NCBI GenBank assembly: GCA_023387555.1
Contig: JAEWHY010000029.1
Coordinates: forward strand, 1-13,793
Reading direction: 5' to 3'
Length of the DNA: 13,793 nt
Source of the DNA: Pseudomonadota bacterium
GTDB taxonomy: Bacteria; Pseudomonadota; Alphaproteobacteria; Rhizobiales; Xanthobacteraceae
The position numbers were made by a program, and so were the translations under genes. A model generated the notes under the pieces. The model worked only from the letters and a program-made list of their open reading frames with translations. It ran no database searches and had not been told where the DNA came from. Within the stretch, counting starts at the first letter, position 1. Each line of letters begins with the position of its first letter. Below, piece by piece: positions 12,302 to 13,793 of this stretch.

Positions 12302-13793
12302 CGGCTGCGACCGAACAGGCGGTCGAGCAGCCAGCTGTCCATGCCGTCGCTGCGCGTCGCCGACGCCGGCATGGTGCGGGGCGGGATCGATCCGGGCGGC
12401 ACCGGGTGCGCGCCGTGCGAGGTCTGCCCGTAAGGCTGCCCATAGGGCTGCGACGGCGGCGGCGTGCCGGGGAACGGCACGGGGAAGCCGTTATGCAGGC
12501 CGGGCAGGCTGGCGACCGGTACGTTGCGATGCGCGTTGCGCATGAACCGCGCCCAGATCTCCGAGGGCAGGCCGCCGCCGGTCATCTTCTTGGTCGGGGA
12601 GGAATCGTCGTTGCCGAGCCAGACCGCGGTGACCAGCTGTGCGGTGTAGCCGACGAACCAGCCGTCGCGGAAATCCTGACTGGTGCCGGTCTTGCCCGCG
12701 GCGGGGCGGCCCGCGAGTTCGGCCTTGCGTCCGGTGCCCGTCAGCAGCGTCTCCTGCATCATCGCATTCATCATCGTGACATGACGCGGCTCGACGATCT
12801 GGCCGAGGCTCTGCGCCCGGCGATGATAACGCACCTTGCCGTCCTTGCCGCGGATGCTTTCGACAACATGCGGCGTGATCGCCATGCCGTTATTGGCGAA
12901 GGGCGCGAACGCCGACGCCATTTCCAGCACCGAGACTTCCGACGTGCCGAGCGCGAGCGACGCATTCGGCTCGAGCTTGGAGGCGATGCCGAGCCGGTGC
13001 GCGGTGCGCATCACCGCGTTGGGACCGAATTCGAGTGCGAGGCGCACCGCGACCGTATTGAGCGACATGGCGAGCGCCTGGGTCAGCGTCACCGGTCCGT
13101 AATATTCGCGCGTATAGTTTTCCGGCCGCCAGCCCTTGATGACGATCGGCTTGTCTTCGCGCACCGTTTCCGGCGTGAGGCCGCGTTCAAGCGCCGTGAG
13201 ATAGACGAACGGCTTGAAGGCCGAGCCGGGCTGGCGTTTGGCGGCGACTGCACGGTTGTACTGGCTTTCCGAATAATCGCGGCCGCCGACCAGGGCGCGG
13301 ACCGCGCCGTCGGGCGCCATGGCGACGATCGCGCCCTGCTCGACGCCGAGCTTTCCGCCGCGTGCGGCAAGCTCCTCGGTCAGCGCCTGCTCGGCAAGCA
13401 ACTGCAGCGCCGGGTCGATCGAGGTTTGCACGACAATATCGTCCTCGACCCGGCCGACCAGGTCGTCGAGTACGTCCATGATCCAGTCGGCGACATAGTT
13501 CACCGAGCCGGTGGTCTTCTGCTTCAGCGCCTGTGCGGGCTGCGCCATCGCCATCGCCGCGGTCTTGTCGGTGATGAAGCCGGCGTCCGCCATCGCCGAG
13601 AGCACGGTCTGCGCGCGGCGTTCGGCGCCGTTCGGATTGCGGGTCGGCGCCAGCCGCGAGGGCGAGCGCACAAGGCCCGCAAGCATTGCGGCTTCGGACA
13701 AGGTGACGTCGCGCGCATGCTTGCCGAAATAGCGTTGCGCGGCGGCCTCGATACCATAGGCGCCGGCGCCGAAATAGACGCGGTTGAGATAGA
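12298..13793 (-). CDS. Class A penicillin-binding protein 1A (N-terminus outside window)
   Basis: The frame is open to the right edge and gives the last 497 residues of a bifunctional peptidoglycan synthase acting at the inner membrane and periplasm. The first visible part, YLNRVYFGAGAYGIEAAAQ and LSEAAMLAGLVRSPS, is the end of the GT51 glycosyltransferase domain. The transpeptidase domain follows with SxxK in QPGSAFKPF, SxN in SLNTVA and KTG in AGKTGTSQDFRDGWFVGYT. It is therefore catalytically intact as far as visible; the glycosyltransferase active site lies beyond the window. The C-terminus is a Pro/Gly/Gln-rich tail with a QPYG tandem repeat before a final basic WLLDRLFGRSR, which is probably species-specific. 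The gene converges on the MFS exporter and their stop codons overlap. The symbol would be mrcA/ponA-like, but several paralogues exist in this group, so it is left blank. Confidence 0.92.
   Translation of the reverse strand, partial: YLNRVYFGAGAYGIEAAAQRYFGKHARDVTLSEAAMLAGLVRSPSRLAPTRNPNGAERRAQTVLSAMADAGFITDKTAAMAMAQPAQALKQKTTGSVNYVADWIMDVLDDLVGRVEDDIVVQTSIDPALQLLAEQALTEELAARGGKLGVEQGAIVAMAPDGAVRALVGGRDYSESQYNRAVAAKRQPGSAFKPFVYLTALERGLTPETVREDKPIVIKGWRPENYTREYYGPVTLTQALAMSLNTVAVRLALEFGPNAVMRTAHRLGIASKLEPNASLALGTSEVSVLEMASAFAPFANNGMAITPHVVESIRGKDGKVRYHRRAQSLGQIVEPRHVTMMNAMMQETLLTGTGRKAELAGRPAAGKTGTSQDFRDGWFVGYTAQLVTAVWLGNDDSSPTKKMTGGGLPSEIWARFMRNAHRNVPVASLPGLHNGFPVPFPGTPPPSQPYGQPYGQTSHGAHPVPPGSIPPRTMPASATRSDGMDSWLLDRLFGRSR

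Noticed and set aside
13699..13701. TTG as the start codon of the penicillin-binding protein
   Set aside because: The frame continues upstream to the window edge with typical GT51 sequence (YLNRVYFGAGAYG), so the TTG is an internal leucine.

Overview
The window is GC-rich, densely coding DNA with strong third-position GC bias. It looks like an alphaproteobacterium of the Hyphomicrobiales, most likely the Bradyrhizobium/Rhodopseudomonas/Afipia group. The basis is gene content (a RegB/RegA-type redox two-component pair, an MmcB-type repair protein, an intracellular polyhydroxyalkanoate depolymerase, a glutaryl-CoA dehydrogenase) plus short palindromic intergenic repeats of the kind scattered through those genomes. 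The genus is inferred, not proven.

Layout. 1-429: 3' end of a glutaryl-CoA dehydrogenase gene. 587-1360: TSUP-family membrane transporter, followed tail to tail by an alpha/beta hydrolase on the minus strand (1388-2224). 2380-3989: two overlapping plus-strand genes, methylthioribose-1-phosphate isomerase (mtnA) and mmcB, then a cloverleaf-like repeat at 4005-4104. 4109-6021: minus-strand redox two-component operon, histidine kinase (regS/regB/actS type) then response regulator (regR/regA/actR type). 6184-7811: a divergent ABC-2 ATPase/permease pair overlapping by four bases. 7918-9273: polyhydroxyalkanoate depolymerase. 9274-10228: about 950 bases without a convincing gene, holding several repeats, a promoter-like sequence with operator-like symmetry, and a roughly 415-base stretch with many potential helices. 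10229-12301: YgjP/SprT-like metallopeptidase and a Bcr/CflA-type MFS exporter, probably co-transcribed. 12298-13793: C-terminal part of a class A penicillin-binding protein on the minus strand, cut by the window end.

The genes are mostly independent housekeeping and accessory functions. Clear functional units are the regS-regR signalling operon, the ABC-2 pair and the mtnA-mmcB overlap (co-transcription without an obvious shared pathway). The least explained part is 9648-10113: a TTGACA-type promoter with TTCC/GGAA symmetry followed by a region whose best helix is a 14-bp perfect stem enclosing two smaller hairpins. I treat it as a candidate structured RNA or multi-copy element, not as protein-coding. 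One notable protein-level oddity is that the kinase has alanine directly after the phospho-accepting histidine, where the family normally has glutamate.
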